64,000 nucleotides of DNA from Halomonas nitroreducens (GCF_003966155.1 NZ_RXNS01000003.1:1-64000), one strand, 5' to 3'. Shown: positions 1 through 9,489, counted from the stretch's first letter. Made by a program: numbers and translations. Notes: generated by a model not told the origin, from the sequence alone.

Positions 1-76
1 CACCGGCAGCTGGATCACCCAGGCCATCGGCCGGCCCAACCGCTCGAAGGTGGGCGTGGCCTTGAGCAGCCGCTGA
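1..76 (+). CDS. HMG-CoA lyase, C-terminal end (partial at window start)
   Basis: The reading frame starting at base 2 encodes a C-terminal tail containing TGSWITQAIGRPNRSKVG and stops with TGA at 74-76. This is the typical tail of bacterial hydroxymethylglutaryl-CoA lyase, which splits HMG-CoA into acetyl-CoA and acetoacetate in leucine degradation. The enzyme body lies outside the window. The last residues (LSSR) differ from those of the repeated copy just downstream (LSAQ). The family assignment also rests on that downstream copy, which carries GASGNVASEDVVYLLDG, a well conserved lyase stretch. Confidence 0.7.
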   Translation, partial: TGSWITQAIGRPNRSKVGVALSSR

Positions 77-78
77 TC

Positions 79-274
79 GGCGGCTGCCCGCTCTCTATAA
101 CCCAAGGGCGCCTCCGGCAACGTGGCCAGCGAGGACGTGGTCTACCTGCTCGACGGCTTCGGCATCCAGAGCGGCATCGACCTCGACGCGCTGGCCGCCA
201 CCGGCAGCTGGATCACCCAGGCCATCGGCCGGCCCAACCGCTCGAAGGTGGGCGTGGCCCTCTCCGCCCAGTAA
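79..274 (+). pseudogene. Duplicated 3' fragment of the HMG-CoA lyase gene
   Basis: Bases 199-260 repeat bases 1-62, offset by 198 bp and in the same frame. The fragment begins with the conserved GGCP coding stretch (79-89), is interrupted by about 14 unrelated bases that shift the frame, then continues from 104 as KGASGNVASEDVVYLLDG and runs to a TAA at 272-274. No start codon or N-terminal part exists, so it cannot make an enzyme. It is either a true tandem duplication of the gene end or an assembly error near a contig edge. Confidence 0.7.
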
Positions 275-292
275 CGGCGTTCCGGAACGCGC

Positions 293-326
293 AAGGCCCC
301 GAGCCAGGTCACTGGCTCGGGGCCTT
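293..326. terminator. Strong hairpin terminator after the lyase fragment
   Basis: A 14-bp perfect stem (AAGGCCCCGAGCCA at 293-306, TGGCTCGGGGCCTT at 313-326) closes a 6-nt loop, with A-rich and T-rich ends on the two sides. It sits between the plus-strand lyase remnant and the minus-strand dabA stop, so it could serve both. Confidence 0.85.
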
Positions 327-420
327 GTCATATCACGCTTTTGCGGTTGCAGCCCCCTCCTCCGCATCCGTCGGGGAGCGATGGTGAGAGCCCAGGCCTT
401 CCCTGGCGAACCCGGTCCGG

Positions 421-2898
421 CTAGGGCGCAACCCAGTCCCGACCCCGGTAGGCAAGGATCTCGCCACCCTGGTCATCGAGTGAAAACAGGTGGAGCCAGT
501 CATTCTCCACCAGTGACCGCAGCATCTCGTGACGTTCGATGATCGCCTCGATGGCCTCGGGCGGCGCCGCCAGGTAGACGCTCAGGCGCAGGGGCTCGTG
601 CCGCCAGCGTTCGCCGTCGTGCAGCGATTGCATCGGCAGACCGATGCGCAGATCACCGCCATTCCCCTCGAACACGCCGATATGCCCACCGACCACGTTG
701 TGCAGCACCTTGTTGCCGCTGCCCAGTTTGCGATTGTCCAGGGTGGAGGCGTTGTACTGCATGTTGATCCAGTGGGCGACGACCATGGGAGCGGTCATGA
801 TCAGCTCCAGCCGCGCGAAATCGCGATCCGTGCGCCAATCGTAGTCGTGCAGGAAGCTGCGCCCGGCCAGGTCGATGGGGGCGGTGACACGGCGCGGGGC
901 GGCAATGAAGCTGGCATTGTTGGCCAGCCCCCACTCCGGGCGGGTCTGTGACCAGTCCTCGCCTCGGCGATCGAGGGTCTCCCCCAGATCCGCGCCATCC
1001 GGCGTCAGGCCGAGGCTCGAGGCGCGCTTGCGCCGGGCCGCGGCCCCGGCGCGGTCGAGCCATTGCCGTTCGAGCGGAGTCAGCGGGCTATCGCCCTCCG
1101 GCAAGCCGATGCGGTCGGTGATGGTATGGTGCAGCGCCGGCACGAAGCGGGTCTGGTCCGGAATGGCGATGCCGCTGTCGGCCAGCTTGCGGCGCAGCGC
1201 CGGGTCGTTGAGCAACCGGGTCAGGGCGCGAACCGACACCTCTCCCGACTGACCGCCACAGGCGCCGCATTCCAGCCCCGCCGCATGGGGATTGTTGGCG
1301 CTGTGGCTGGCGTGGCCCACCAGCAGCACCCGGGGGGCAAAGTGCTCGGTAAGCCCCATGGCCTCCAGGACGGTCCGCGCGAGCCGCGCCTGGTCCTCCA
1401 GGCTCAGCGTCTCGCCCGTATCCCGCCACTGCCAGGTGAGCCGGTCCATGGCCAGGGAGTTGCGCTTCGCCCTGGAGGCCAGCGAGCGGCTCAGCAGCTT
1501 GCCCGCGTACAGCAGGCCCCCGGCCTCCACGGCCGTGAAGGTGGCGCTCGCTGCCCGGCTCCACTCCTGCAGGCGCGCCTGCCAGTTCAGCCGCTGGGCC
1601 GAGCGACGGTCGCCCTCGGCCGCACCGCTGCTCAGCGTCACCCTGGGGGCCAGCAGGCCCGGCAAGTGAGGTTGCGCCATGGCGGCACCGCTCGGCCGAT
1701 ATTCCAGCGGCAAGCCGAAGAAACCGGCGAACCCCAGGGTCTGGATGGCCGGGCTCTGCTGCTCCAGGGCCCGGCGCAGCGGCTCGGAGCGCACGTCGAT
1801 GCAGAATACCGCCTGGAGAGACGGCTGGGTCGATACCGGCGACTCCGCGCGTGCCGACTCGCTCAAGGCCCGGTTCAGGGGCTGCTGGTAGGCCAGCTCG
1901 CTGGCGAGCTGCCAGACCCACAGGGGCTGCAGAGCGCGATGATGGCGCTCGATCCGCTCCGGCAGCTCCACCAGCTCGCGATGCCACAGGGACGTCAGGC
2001 GATCGGCCTGATCGGGCTTCTGCTCCCGGGTGTAGCGCCACAAGACCAGCTCCCAGGCCAGGCGGATGGCCAGCAGGCTGCGCATGGCGGACGGCGTCCG
2101 TGGGGCATCGGACGACGCCAGGCCCTGTTGCCAATCCCGATAGGCGACCCAGGCGGCCCAGCCATTGATGTCCAGCAGCAGCGCCTGGGCGTAGCCGCTC
2201 AGCCGGTTCGCGTCGACATCCAGTTCGGCGATCGCGGCCTGGAGGAGTCCGGTCTCGGAGTCGGGTAGTGTCGCGAAGTAGCGCCCCAATCCCGGCTCGC
2301 CCATCAGGATGGCGATGCCGCGGTCCTTGATGGTCATGTCCCGCCAGTGCTGATAGAGCCGCTTGTCGGAGGGGGCGTTCAAGCGCCCGGCATTGAGCGG
2401 CCCATCCTCCTGGAAGAAGGCGGCACAGAACTGACTGATCTGGTGGGTGATCTCGTCACGCCAGGCCATCTTGTGCTGCCGGTCACGGCGCGCATCCACC
2501 AGGTCGCTGATGTTGTGCCAGTGTGGCAGCCGGCCGAGCTCCTCGACGACACTCAGCAGGTTCCGGTAGCCGCCCCGATAGCCGATCCGCTCCGCCGCCT
2601 GGGTCAGGTGGTGGTTGGTGATCTCGCCGCGCTGCCAACGCCCCAGATAGTGGCTCGGCGGCATCAGGCAGCGGAGATTGGCCAGCGCCGACAGCCGGGC
2701 GGAGACGCTGGCGAAGTCCTCCCCGCGCAGGGTCCAGAAGGGACTCACCGCGATCAGCCGATCCAGCGGCCAGCTCGGCGCCACGCTGGCGCAGGCCTGA
2801 TCCAGCGCCTGCTCCTGCGGCGGCGTCAGGGACGGGTAATCGATCCCCGTCAGAGCTTGCGGCACCAATGCGACCTTGGTGTTTTCATGAATCGTCAT
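421..2898 (-). CDS. dabA: DabA (UPF0753/DUF2309), inorganic carbon transporter subunit
   Basis: 825 aa, full length for the family. DabA is the carbonic-anhydrase-like cytoplasmic subunit of the DAB bicarbonate accumulation complex, thought to hydrate CO2 one way using energy coupled by DabB. The expected zinc-site residues are present: Cys366 and Asp368 in FCIDVRS, His529 in VGHASHS and Cys544 in LECGACGG. The His-Cys spacing of 15 matches the described Halothiobacillus protein. The start is the ATG at 2896-2898, which forms an ATGA junction with the stop of dabB, so the two are translationally coupled. An apparent longer reading frame upstream is only the antisense-like shadow of dabB. Confidence 0.93.
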   Translation of the reverse strand: MTIHENTKVALVPQALTGIDYPSLTPPQEQALDQACASVAPSWPLDRLIAVSPFWTLRGEDFASVSARLSALANLRCLMPPSHYLGRWQRGEITNHHLTQAAERIGYRGGYRNLLSVVEELGRLPHWHNISDLVDARRDRQHKMAWRDEITHQISQFCAAFFQEDGPLNAGRLNAPSDKRLYQHWRDMTIKDRGIAILMGEPGLGRYFATLPDSETGLLQAAIAELDVDANRLSGYAQALLLDINGWAAWVAYRDWQQGLASSDAPRTPSAMRSLLAIRLAWELVLWRYTREQKPDQADRLTSLWHRELVELPERIERHHRALQPLWVWQLASELAYQQPLNRALSESARAESPVSTQPSLQAVFCIDVRSEPLRRALEQQSPAIQTLGFAGFFGLPLEYRPSGAAMAQPHLPGLLAPRVTLSSGAAEGDRRSAQRLNWQARLQEWSRAASATFTAVEAGGLLYAGKLLSRSLASRAKRNSLAMDRLTWQWRDTGETLSLEDQARLARTVLEAMGLTEHFAPRVLLVGHASHSANNPHAAGLECGACGGQSGEVSVRALTRLLNDPALRRKLADSGIAIPDQTRFVPALHHTITDRIGLPEGDSPLTPLERQWLDRAGAAARRKRASSLGLTPDGADLGETLDRRGEDWSQTRPEWGLANNASFIAAPRRVTAPIDLAGRSFLHDYDWRTDRDFARLELIMTAPMVVAHWINMQYNASTLDNRKLGSGNKVLHNVVGGHIGVFEGNGGDLRIGLPMQSLHDGERWRHEPLRLSVYLAAPPEAIEAIIERHEMLRSLVENDWLHLFSLDDQGGEILAYRGRDWVAP

Positions 2899-4475
2899 AG
2901 TGAACCCCCATGAGAAGCGGCGTGGAGTCGTTTGGCCCTGATGCGAGACGGCAACGGATGCGGCCAGAATTTCAGGGTGTTCCGGGTGACCCACTCGTCC
3001 AGGTAAAAACCGGCGTAGCAATACAGGTTGAGGGTCTGCACCCAGCGGTGGTGCAGGCCATGGCGCTGCAGGCAGTAGCCCGCAAACAGCAGCACGAACA
3101 GCGTGCTGACCCAGAGATCCGCCCAGAGGGGCGCCGTGTGCTCGAGGGTGGGCAGCAGGACGGCGAACAGCGACTTGAGCCCGAAATACGCGAGCACCAC
3201 CAGCGCGGCCAGGCCGAGGAAGCCCGCCCCGGCCCCTGCCCCGAGCGGACCGCGTCGCTCGGCCAGCAAGACGGTCAGGGCCAGGGTCATCAGCACCCAG
3301 GGACTGACCACATCGAAGGCGCTCGAGTCGGAGACGTAGTGGACGAAAGCCCCCAGGCCCGCCACCAGGGCGCCGCTCATGAGGCCGGCCGAGAGCCACT
3401 GCGCCGGCGTCGGGCGGCGGCCGGGGGCCTGGCGCCGCTGCAGGTCCTGCTGCACCGCTTCGCCGGAGCTGAGGAAGACGTAGGCCTTGTAGCAGGAGTG
3501 TGCGAGGAGGTGCAGCAGCGCCAGCTCCACCAGCCCCAGGGCGATCTCGACGAGCATCAGCCCCATCTGCGCACTGGTCGACCAGGCCAGGCGCACCTTG
3601 ATGCTGATGCGCGTTGTCATGATCAGCGCCGCCAGCACACTGCCGAGTCCCGCCACCACCAGGATCAGTGCCTGTGCGGGCGTGGACTGGAGCAACAAGG
3701 GGGAGAACAGCAGCAGCAGATAGCCGCCGAGGTTGATCACGCCGCCGTGCAGCGCCGCCGAGACCGGCGTGGGCGCCTCGACCACCTGGATCAGCCAGCC
3801 GTGCAGGGGCAGCTGGGCGCACTTGATCAGCGCCGCCAGCGCGAGCAGACAGGCCGCCGCCTGCTCGCTGGCGGACAAGGCGCCGCCCGGTGCCGCATAG
3901 GCACTCGTGATGACGCTGATCCGGGCGCTGTCGTGATGCAGGTACAGCAGCAGGAAGGCCGCCAGAACACAGAGTTCGGCGGAGCGGGCGAAGAGGAACT
4001 TCTTGTGGGCCGCCAGGGCCGCGCGGGGCCGGTCGGGATAGAACATCAACAGCTGATGCATGGCCAGGCCGATGGTCAGCCAGGCGACCAGGAACACCAG
4101 CAGATGATCGCTCAGTACTGCCACGCTCACCGCCGCGAACACGCCCTGGGCAAGCGCGACGAAGCGCTGCTCGCGCGGCTCGCCCTGCAGATAGGTGGCG
4201 CTGTAGCGAACCACCACGAAGGCGATGAAGTTGGCGAGCAGCAGCATGATCAGCTGCAACGGCGCGGTCTGCCACCAGCCGGTGACCGTCGGCAGCACGC
4301 CCGACAGCCCCAGCGCCAACAGGAGCGTCGAGAGCAGCAGACCGCTCAGGGTAGTGACCTGGGCCGTGCGCCAGGCGCGCTGACGCGGCCGGCGGGCGCT
4401 CGCCAGCGCGCCCATCGCCAGGATGATGGGCACTAATGAGAGCAGGAAGGTGGGCAACAGCTCGTTCCAATGCAT
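2895..4475 (-). CDS. dabB: DabB, NuoL/MrpA-like membrane subunit of the DAB carbon transporter
   Basis: 526 aa, almost entirely hydrophobic with about 14 predicted membrane helices, of the proton-conducting membrane transporter family (NADH dehydrogenase subunit 5-like). Together with DabA it forms the inner-membrane complex that couples the cation gradient to CO2/bicarbonate uptake. The start chosen is the ATG at 4473-4475 because a GGAGG lies 6 nt upstream; the ATG 21 nt further upstream has no ribosome binding site. dabB is the first gene of the operon and overlaps dabA by an ATGA junction. Divergent from the LysR gene across a 100-bp gap. Confidence 0.92.
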   Translation of the reverse strand: MHWNELLPTFLLSLVPIILAMGALASARRPRQRAWRTAQVTTLSGLLLSTLLLALGLSGVLPTVTGWWQTAPLQLIMLLLANFIAFVVVRYSATYLQGEPREQRFVALAQGVFAAVSVAVLSDHLLVFLVAWLTIGLAMHQLLMFYPDRPRAALAAHKKFLFARSAELCVLAAFLLLYLHHDSARISVITSAYAAPGGALSASEQAAACLLALAALIKCAQLPLHGWLIQVVEAPTPVSAALHGGVINLGGYLLLLFSPLLLQSTPAQALILVVAGLGSVLAALIMTTRISIKVRLAWSTSAQMGLMLVEIALGLVELALLHLLAHSCYKAYVFLSSGEAVQQDLQRRQAPGRRPTPAQWLSAGLMSGALVAGLGAFVHYVSDSSAFDVVSPWVLMTLALTVLLAERRGPLGAGAGAGFLGLAALVVLAYFGLKSLFAVLLPTLEHTAPLWADLWVSTLFVLLFAGYCLQRHGLHHRWVQTLNLYCYAGFYLDEWVTRNTLKFWPHPLPSRIRAKRLHAASHGGSL

Positions 4476-4575
4476 GGAATGCCTCCGATGATCCATGGAA
4501 CGGGCAGTATCCGGCGCCTCATTTTTTAATTAAAATAGATATAAATTGATTTATTGTTCTATAAAAGAGAACGAT
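4476..4575. promoter_or_regulatory. Divergent dabB / lysR promoter region
   Basis: A 100-bp intergenic region, strikingly AT-rich at 4520-4570 in an otherwise GC-rich neighbourhood. This is the arrangement of a classic LysR-controlled divergent promoter. T-N11-A type boxes can be drawn in the AT-rich part, but no single operator can be chosen with confidence by eye. Confidence 0.5.
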
Positions 4576-5475
4576 ATGAGCCGCCTGAACTATCACCATC
4601 TCTATTACTTCTGGCGCGTGGCCACCGAGGGCAATCTGACGCGGGTCGCCGAGTCGCTGCACCTGTCACAGAGCGCCCTGTCGGCGCAAATCCGCAAACT
4701 GGAAGACCGGATGGGCAAGCCGCTGTTCGAGCGGCGCAATCGCACCCTGGTGCTGACCGAGGCGGGGCGACAGGTGCTCAACTATGCCGAGGTGATCTTC
4801 ACCAAGGGCGAGGAACTGGAGTCGCTGATCAGCCGAGGCATCGAGCCCGAGTATCAGCGCCTGCGCATCGGCATGCTCTCCACCATGTCGCGCAACTTCA
4901 TCGAGGGCTTCATCGAACCCCTGCTCAACCGGGACGGGCGCAAGGTGCACTTCAGCCTGCACGCCCGGGGCATGGCCAACCTGCTCGATGGCCTGGCCCG
5001 GCACGAGTTCGACATCGTGCTCACCAACACCCAGCTGCCCCTCTCCGACTCGCCGCAGGCGGCCTGGCAGAGCCAGTTGCTGGCCCGCCAACCGCTGTCG
5101 ATCATCGGGCCGCCCGACGCCGCTCCGGGCAGTGCCTTTCCCGAGGGCTACGGCGGCCTGCGCTGGGTGCTGCCGGGCGAGCACCATGAGATTCGCCGCG
5201 CCTTCGATGGCCATTGCAGCCTGCATCAATACGAGCCGGAGATCCTCGCCGAGGCCGACGACATGGCCATGCTGCGACTGTTGGCCCGCGACAGCGGGGC
5301 GCTGAGCGTGCTGCCCGAGGTGGTGGTCAAGGATGAGTTGCAGCAGGGCCGATTGAACTGCTTCGAGCGCCTGCCCAGCGTCTACGAGAACTTCTACGCC
5401 ATCACCCTGCCCCGGGAGTTCATGCCGACCGTGGTCTCGGAGCTGTTGGCTCGCCCGCTGAAGGACCTGGCCTAG
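4576..5475 (+). CDS. LysR-family regulator, NhaR-like, next to dabBA
   Basis: 299 aa. The N-terminal winged helix (residues 1-60) reads MSRLNYHHLYYFWRVATEG, closely resembling NhaR, followed by a periplasmic-binding-like effector domain. NhaR proteins respond to Na+ in enterobacteria; homologues often sit beside dabAB genes and are presumed to control them. The start is the ATG at 4576 with a GAGA upstream; a longer in-frame ATG at 4546 lies in the AT-rich promoter and is less likely. Divergent from dabBA, so it probably regulates that operon. Confidence 0.85.
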   Translation: MSRLNYHHLYYFWRVATEGNLTRVAESLHLSQSALSAQIRKLEDRMGKPLFERRNRTLVLTEAGRQVLNYAEVIFTKGEELESLISRGIEPEYQRLRIGMLSTMSRNFIEGFIEPLLNRDGRKVHFSLHARGMANLLDGLARHEFDIVLTNTQLPLSDSPQAAWQSQLLARQPLSIIGPPDAAPGSAFPEGYGGLRWVLPGEHHEIRRAFDGHCSLHQYEPEILAEADDMAMLRLLARDSGALSVLPEVVVKDELQQGRLNCFERLPSVYENFYAITLPREFMPTVVSELLARPLKDLA

Positions 5476-5524
5476 CCACGGAGCCCTGCGTCCTACTGTG
5501 CCCCGCACCCAGCCAGCACCAATG

Positions 5525-5562
5525 AAAAGCCCCCGAGCCGAAGGACCGACTCGGGGGCTTTT
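5525..5562. terminator. Bidirectional terminator between lysR and osmC-ycaO
   Basis: Perfect 13-bp stem AAAAGCCCCCGAG (5525-5537) / CTCGGGGGCTTTT (5550-5562) with a 12-nt loop. The A and T tracts make it functional on both strands for the convergent genes. A degraded relative of this same terminator occurs at 25617-25646. Confidence 0.9.
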
Positions 5563-5587
5563 CCCGGCGCAAAGAAGGGCTGGCGAC

Positions 5588-7768
5588 TTATGCGTTGGCG
5601 GCGCGGGCCGCGTGCAGCTTCTTGTAGCTCTCGATCAGGCGGTGGTGCTTCTCGAGGCCCTCCAGCTGCATATTGGTCGGCGTCAGGCCATGGAAGCGCA
5701 CGCTGCCGTTCACCGAGCCGACCACGGCCTCCATGGTCGCCTCGCCGAACATGCGCTTGAAGTTGTAGAGATAGTCGTCGAGCTCCAGCTCGTCGTCCAC
5801 GGCGATCTCCAGCACCGCGTTCACCGCCTGGTAGAAGAGCCCGCGCTCGACGGTGTTGTCGTTGAACTGCAGGAACATCTGCACCCGGTCCAGGGCGTCC
5901 TCGTGCTGGCCCAGCGCCAGGTTGATCAGCAGCTTGAGCTCGAGGATGGTCAGCTGGCCCCAGACGGTGTTCTCGTCGAACTCGATGCCGATCAGGGTGA
6001 TGATGTCCTCGTGGTCGTCGATCTGGGTCTCCTCTAGGCGCTCCAGCAGGTCGCTCAGCTGCTCGTCGCTCAGCTCGTGGAGGTGCAGGATGTCCTCGCG
6101 GAACAGCAGCGCCTTGTTGGTGTTGTCCCAGACCAGGTCCTCCACCGGATAGACCTCGGAGTAACCCGGCACCAGGATGCGGCACACCGGTGCGCCCAGG
6201 TCCTCATGCACGGCCTGGTAGGCCTCCAGGCCCAGCTCCTCGAGGATGCCGAACAGCCCGGCGGCCTCCTCCTCGTTGGTGCCCGAGAAGTCCCACTCGA
6301 CGAACTCGACGTCGGCCCTGGAGCTGAAGAAGCGCCAGGACACCAGGCCGGAGGAATCGATGAAGTGCTCGACGAAGTTGTTGGGCTCGGAGACGGCCAG
6401 CGAGTTGAAGGTCGGCGGCAGGAAGTCATTCAGGCCCTCGAAGCTGCGGCCCTGCATCAGCTCGGTGAGGCTGCGCTCGAGGGCCACCTCGAAGCTCGGG
6501 TGCGCGCCGAAGGAGGCGAACACGCCGCCGGTCTTGGGGTTCATCAGGGTGACGCACATCACCGGGAACTGGCCGCCCAGGGAGGCATCCTTGACCAGGA
6601 TCGGGAAGCCCTGGGCCTCCAGCGCCTCCACGCCCTCGAGGATGTCCGGGTACTTCTTGAGCACCTCCAGCGGCACGTCGGGCAGGGTGATCTCCTCCTC
6701 GATGATCTGGCGCTTCACCGCCCGCTCGAAGATCTCCGACAGGCACTGCACCTGCGCCTCCGCCAGGGTGTTGCCGGCGCTCATGCCGTTGCTGAGGAAG
6801 AGGTTCTCGATCAGGTTGGAGGGGAAGTAGACCGTCGCGCCGTCCGACTGGCGCACGTAGGGCAGCGAGACGATGCCGCGGTCCACCTTGCCGGAGTTGG
6901 TATCGATCAGGTTGGAGCCGCCGAGCTCACCGTCCGGGTCGTAGATCGCCCGGCAGTGGTCGTCCAGGATGCCCTCGGGCAGCTCGTCGTTGGGCCCCGG
7001 CTGGAACCACTCCTCGTCCGGGTAGTGGACGAACTGACTGTTGGCGATCTCCTCGCCGAAGAACTGATCGTTGTAGAAGAAGTTGCAGCTCAGGCGCTCG
7101 ATGAACTCGCCCAGCGCCGAGCACAGCGCGCTCTCCTTGGTAGCGCCCTTGCCGTTGGTGAAGCACATGTTGGAGTAGGCATCGCGGATGTGCAGCGACC
7201 ACACGTGGGGCACGATGTTGCGCCAGGAGGCGATCTCGACCTTCATGCCGAGCCGCTCGAAGATGGCCGTCATGTTGGCGATGGTCTGCTCCAGCGGCAG
7301 GTCCTTGCCCTCGATCCAGGTGCTCGCGCCCTCCTCCGGCTCGGCCATCAGCAGGGCCTGGGCGTCCTCGTCGAGGTTCTCGACCGTCTCGATCTGGAAC
7401 TCGGGGCCGGTCTGCACCACCTTCTTGACCGTGCAGCGCTCGATCGAGCGCAGGATGCCCTCGCGGTCCTTGGCGGAGAGGTCCTCGGGCAGCTCGACCT
7501 GGATCTTGAAGATCTGCTTGTAGCGGTTCTCCGGGTCGACGATGTTGTTCTGCGACAGGCGGATATTCTCGGTGGGAATATCTCTCGCGTTGCAGTAGAC
7601 CTTGACGAAATAGGCCGCGCACATCGCCGACGACGCCAGGAAGTAGTCGAAGGGACCGGGCGCCGAGCCGTCGCCCTTGTAGCGGATGGGCTGGTCGGAG
7701 ATGACCGTGAAGTCGTCGAACTTGGCCTCCAGCCGGAGGTTGTCGAGATAGTTGACCTTGATTTCCAT
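5588..7768 (-). CDS. OsmC domain / YcaO domain fusion protein
   Basis: 726 aa. Residues about 1-135 form an OsmC-like domain (with Cys in SSAMCAAYF), the rest a YcaO domain with the nucleotide-binding motifs SALGEFIER and QCLSEIFER. E. coli YcaO (586 aa, no OsmC part) is linked to RimO-dependent methylthiolation of ribosomal protein S12; the fusion form is common in other gammaproteobacteria. The ATG at 7766-7768 is preferred to the TTG two codons upstream. No partner gene is adjacent. The region upstream of its start, and its 3' end with terminator, both have decayed counterparts near 25.6-25.9 kb. Confidence 0.9.
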   Translation of the reverse strand: MEIKVNYLDNLRLEAKFDDFTVISDQPIRYKGDGSAPGPFDYFLASSAMCAAYFVKVYCNARDIPTENIRLSQNNIVDPENRYKQIFKIQVELPEDLSAKDREGILRSIERCTVKKVVQTGPEFQIETVENLDEDAQALLMAEPEEGASTWIEGKDLPLEQTIANMTAIFERLGMKVEIASWRNIVPHVWSLHIRDAYSNMCFTNGKGATKESALCSALGEFIERLSCNFFYNDQFFGEEIANSQFVHYPDEEWFQPGPNDELPEGILDDHCRAIYDPDGELGGSNLIDTNSGKVDRGIVSLPYVRQSDGATVYFPSNLIENLFLSNGMSAGNTLAEAQVQCLSEIFERAVKRQIIEEEITLPDVPLEVLKKYPDILEGVEALEAQGFPILVKDASLGGQFPVMCVTLMNPKTGGVFASFGAHPSFEVALERSLTELMQGRSFEGLNDFLPPTFNSLAVSEPNNFVEHFIDSSGLVSWRFFSSRADVEFVEWDFSGTNEEEAAGLFGILEELGLEAYQAVHEDLGAPVCRILVPGYSEVYPVEDLVWDNTNKALLFREDILHLHELSDEQLSDLLERLEETQIDDHEDIITLIGIEFDENTVWGQLTILELKLLINLALGQHEDALDRVQMFLQFNDNTVERGLFYQAVNAVLEIAVDDELELDDYLYNFKRMFGEATMEAVVGSVNGSVRFHGLTPTNMQLEGLEKHHRLIESYKKLHAARAANA

Positions 7769-8246
7769 TGACAAAGCACCGGATTCGTGTACATGGCGGC
7801 CGTAGCGCGTAGCCCGCCATTATCCAGCTTTTCGGTGGCTTCGTCTTGGGCGGGTGGTCAAAAAATCACCAATCCGGCCCCCGGTGGGCATCGCCTGCTC
7901 GGGCCTCGCGTTCCCACCGCGGACTGGAGGGCATGGTGGTGGTGCAAGGCAAATGCCAATGGGAACAATTTGTTAGGCCAGCGTGAAGGCGCTTCCTGGC
8001 CAGCAAGGATACCTGGAACGGAAGATGACACCGCCAGTGAGGGCAACGGCATCAACTGGAAGCATCGTCTGTGGCCACGAACGCCACCATGATGTGGTGC
8101 GGCGGACTGAAAAGCAGCCCCAGCTCGACGAGACCGACAGGTCGAGCGTCGTTATAGCGAGCCAACGGACACAACTGGCACACCCGCCAAGGGCATGATC
8201 CTTACCCTTCGGAACCTTCATCAAGACGTCGTATCCTGCAAGGGCA
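7769..8246. other. Gene-free stretch upstream of osmC-ycaO
   Basis: No convincing gene. Bases 7912-7970 match bases 24-80 after 25800 (25824-25880) at roughly 70-75% by eye, both ending in CAATT. In the right-hand copy this point is exactly where the integron cassette array begins (CCTAAC); here it is followed by TGTTAGGCC, itself a match to the GTTRRRY core. The rest (7980-8246) shows nothing recognisable. Confidence 0.5.
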
Positions 8247-9299
8247 TCACTGACTGGTGCGCAAAAACCAGTCGGCTATATGGTCCACGACACCCGGCGC
8301 ATAGATCTCTCGACCCGCCGCGAGCGCATAGAGGGTTGCATACCAGGGGATTTGCGATGGGAGTCGGTAGTTGAACCAGCGAGTTCGTGTTAGCGCGTGA
8401 GTGGCTTCGGGCCAGACCACAACTTCATTTGCGTCATGACCATTCGCCAACCCTTGCTCGTAAACCCGGGCTTCGCTTCGCGCATCAACATTCAGATCAT
8501 CTTCTCCAAAGAGCACCAGCATTGGTGAGGTGATCCGTGGCAACTCCTCGGTCGAATCGACGGAATAGTTCAGAGCCACGAAATGGAAGCGCGCTTCACT
8601 CATCGGCGCTTCCTCTGTCGTCTGCTCCAGATAGCGTTCATAGCTGACGGGTGGAGCAAAAAGCTTCTCATCCCGTTCAACCTGCTGTTGGACATACGCA
8701 CGAATATCGTCATCGGTATGCGCTTCCGCTTTTAGACGAGTGGCAGTCAAGTAAGCTCCCTGCTCCTGCCAGCTGGACGCACCACCAACGATAATGCCAG
8801 GAATGCTTGGTGAAACCTGTGTCGCCACCTTGGGGAGAACCCAGCCGGCTTGCGAAAAGCCAATGAATCCCAACTTGTTGCCCGACGCCTCGGTGGCCGA
8901 TTGAACGGCACTCATTGCGGCCATGGTCTCCGCGGCGCGATCGGCCATCGTTTGTTGCAACCAATCCCCCGCGCTAGTGCCAACACCCGCCTTGTCCCAG
9001 GAGTAGACCGCGATCCCGCTATCGAGCAGCGCATTCATGAGGGGCATATACCCGCCAGAGGAAAAACGGTCCTGTGGCCCATCCCCGTGAACAAAAATGA
9101 GGATAGGGGCTGCGGGATTGTCTGAGGGGAGAATGAGTGTGCCCGATAACTCCGCACTTTCTGTCTGAAAAACAACCTCTTGCTGGTGATGCTCTGAAAG
9201 ATCAAAGTCATTCAAGCCCTGAAAAACCAAAGCTCCAGCAGAGACCAGAAGAAAAAGAACAACCCCAGCAGCAATTGGTACGCCTGGCTTAAGCTTCAT
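8247..9299 (-). CDS. Alpha/beta hydrolase with N-terminal membrane anchor
   Basis: 350 aa. A hydrophobic segment at residues 6-27 is a signal peptide or anchor, so the enzyme is probably periplasmic. The hydrolase fold shows an oxyanion HGDGPQDR segment, nucleophile serine in GFSQAG, acidic residue in FGEDDLN and histidine in ATHALTR. The substrate is not deducible. The ATG at 9297-9299 is preferred to a TTG four codons upstream. Lower GC than the neighbouring core genes and same strand as the next two genes, so it may be a former integron cassette, but no clear attC follows it. Confidence 0.8.
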   Translation of the reverse strand: MKLKPGVPIAAGVVLFLLVSAGALVFQGLNDFDLSEHHQQEVVFQTESAELSGTLILPSDNPAAPILIFVHGDGPQDRFSSGGYMPLMNALLDSGIAVYSWDKAGVGTSAGDWLQQTMADRAAETMAAMSAVQSATEASGNKLGFIGFSQAGWVLPKVATQVSPSIPGIIVGGASSWQEQGAYLTATRLKAEAHTDDDIRAYVQQQVERDEKLFAPPVSYERYLEQTTEEAPMSEARFHFVALNYSVDSTEELPRITSPMLVLFGEDDLNVDARSEARVYEQGLANGHDANEVVVWPEATHALTRTRWFNYRLPSQIPWYATLYALAAGREIYAPGVVDHIADWFLRTSQ

Positions 9300-9489
9300 C
9301 TTAATAAACAATTTGTTCGATTTATTTTTACTGAAAGACCATCCGTGATCTGGCTCTCTAGCTTAACTCGTAATCTCGACAAAAACCGGGGACAGACAGC
9401 ATTTCCTTGTTCTTCCCTCTCTTTAATACCTGACACAGAGCGAAGCTGCGGCCCGTCAGGGACGTCTACCTTGCGCGATTTGTTAATTG

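Noticed and set aside
421..4470. A single 1349-residue minus-strand reading frame across both dab genes
   Set aside because: Only the part from 2898 down matches DabA. The rest overlaps the true dabB frame, has no family content and is a GC-driven shadow.
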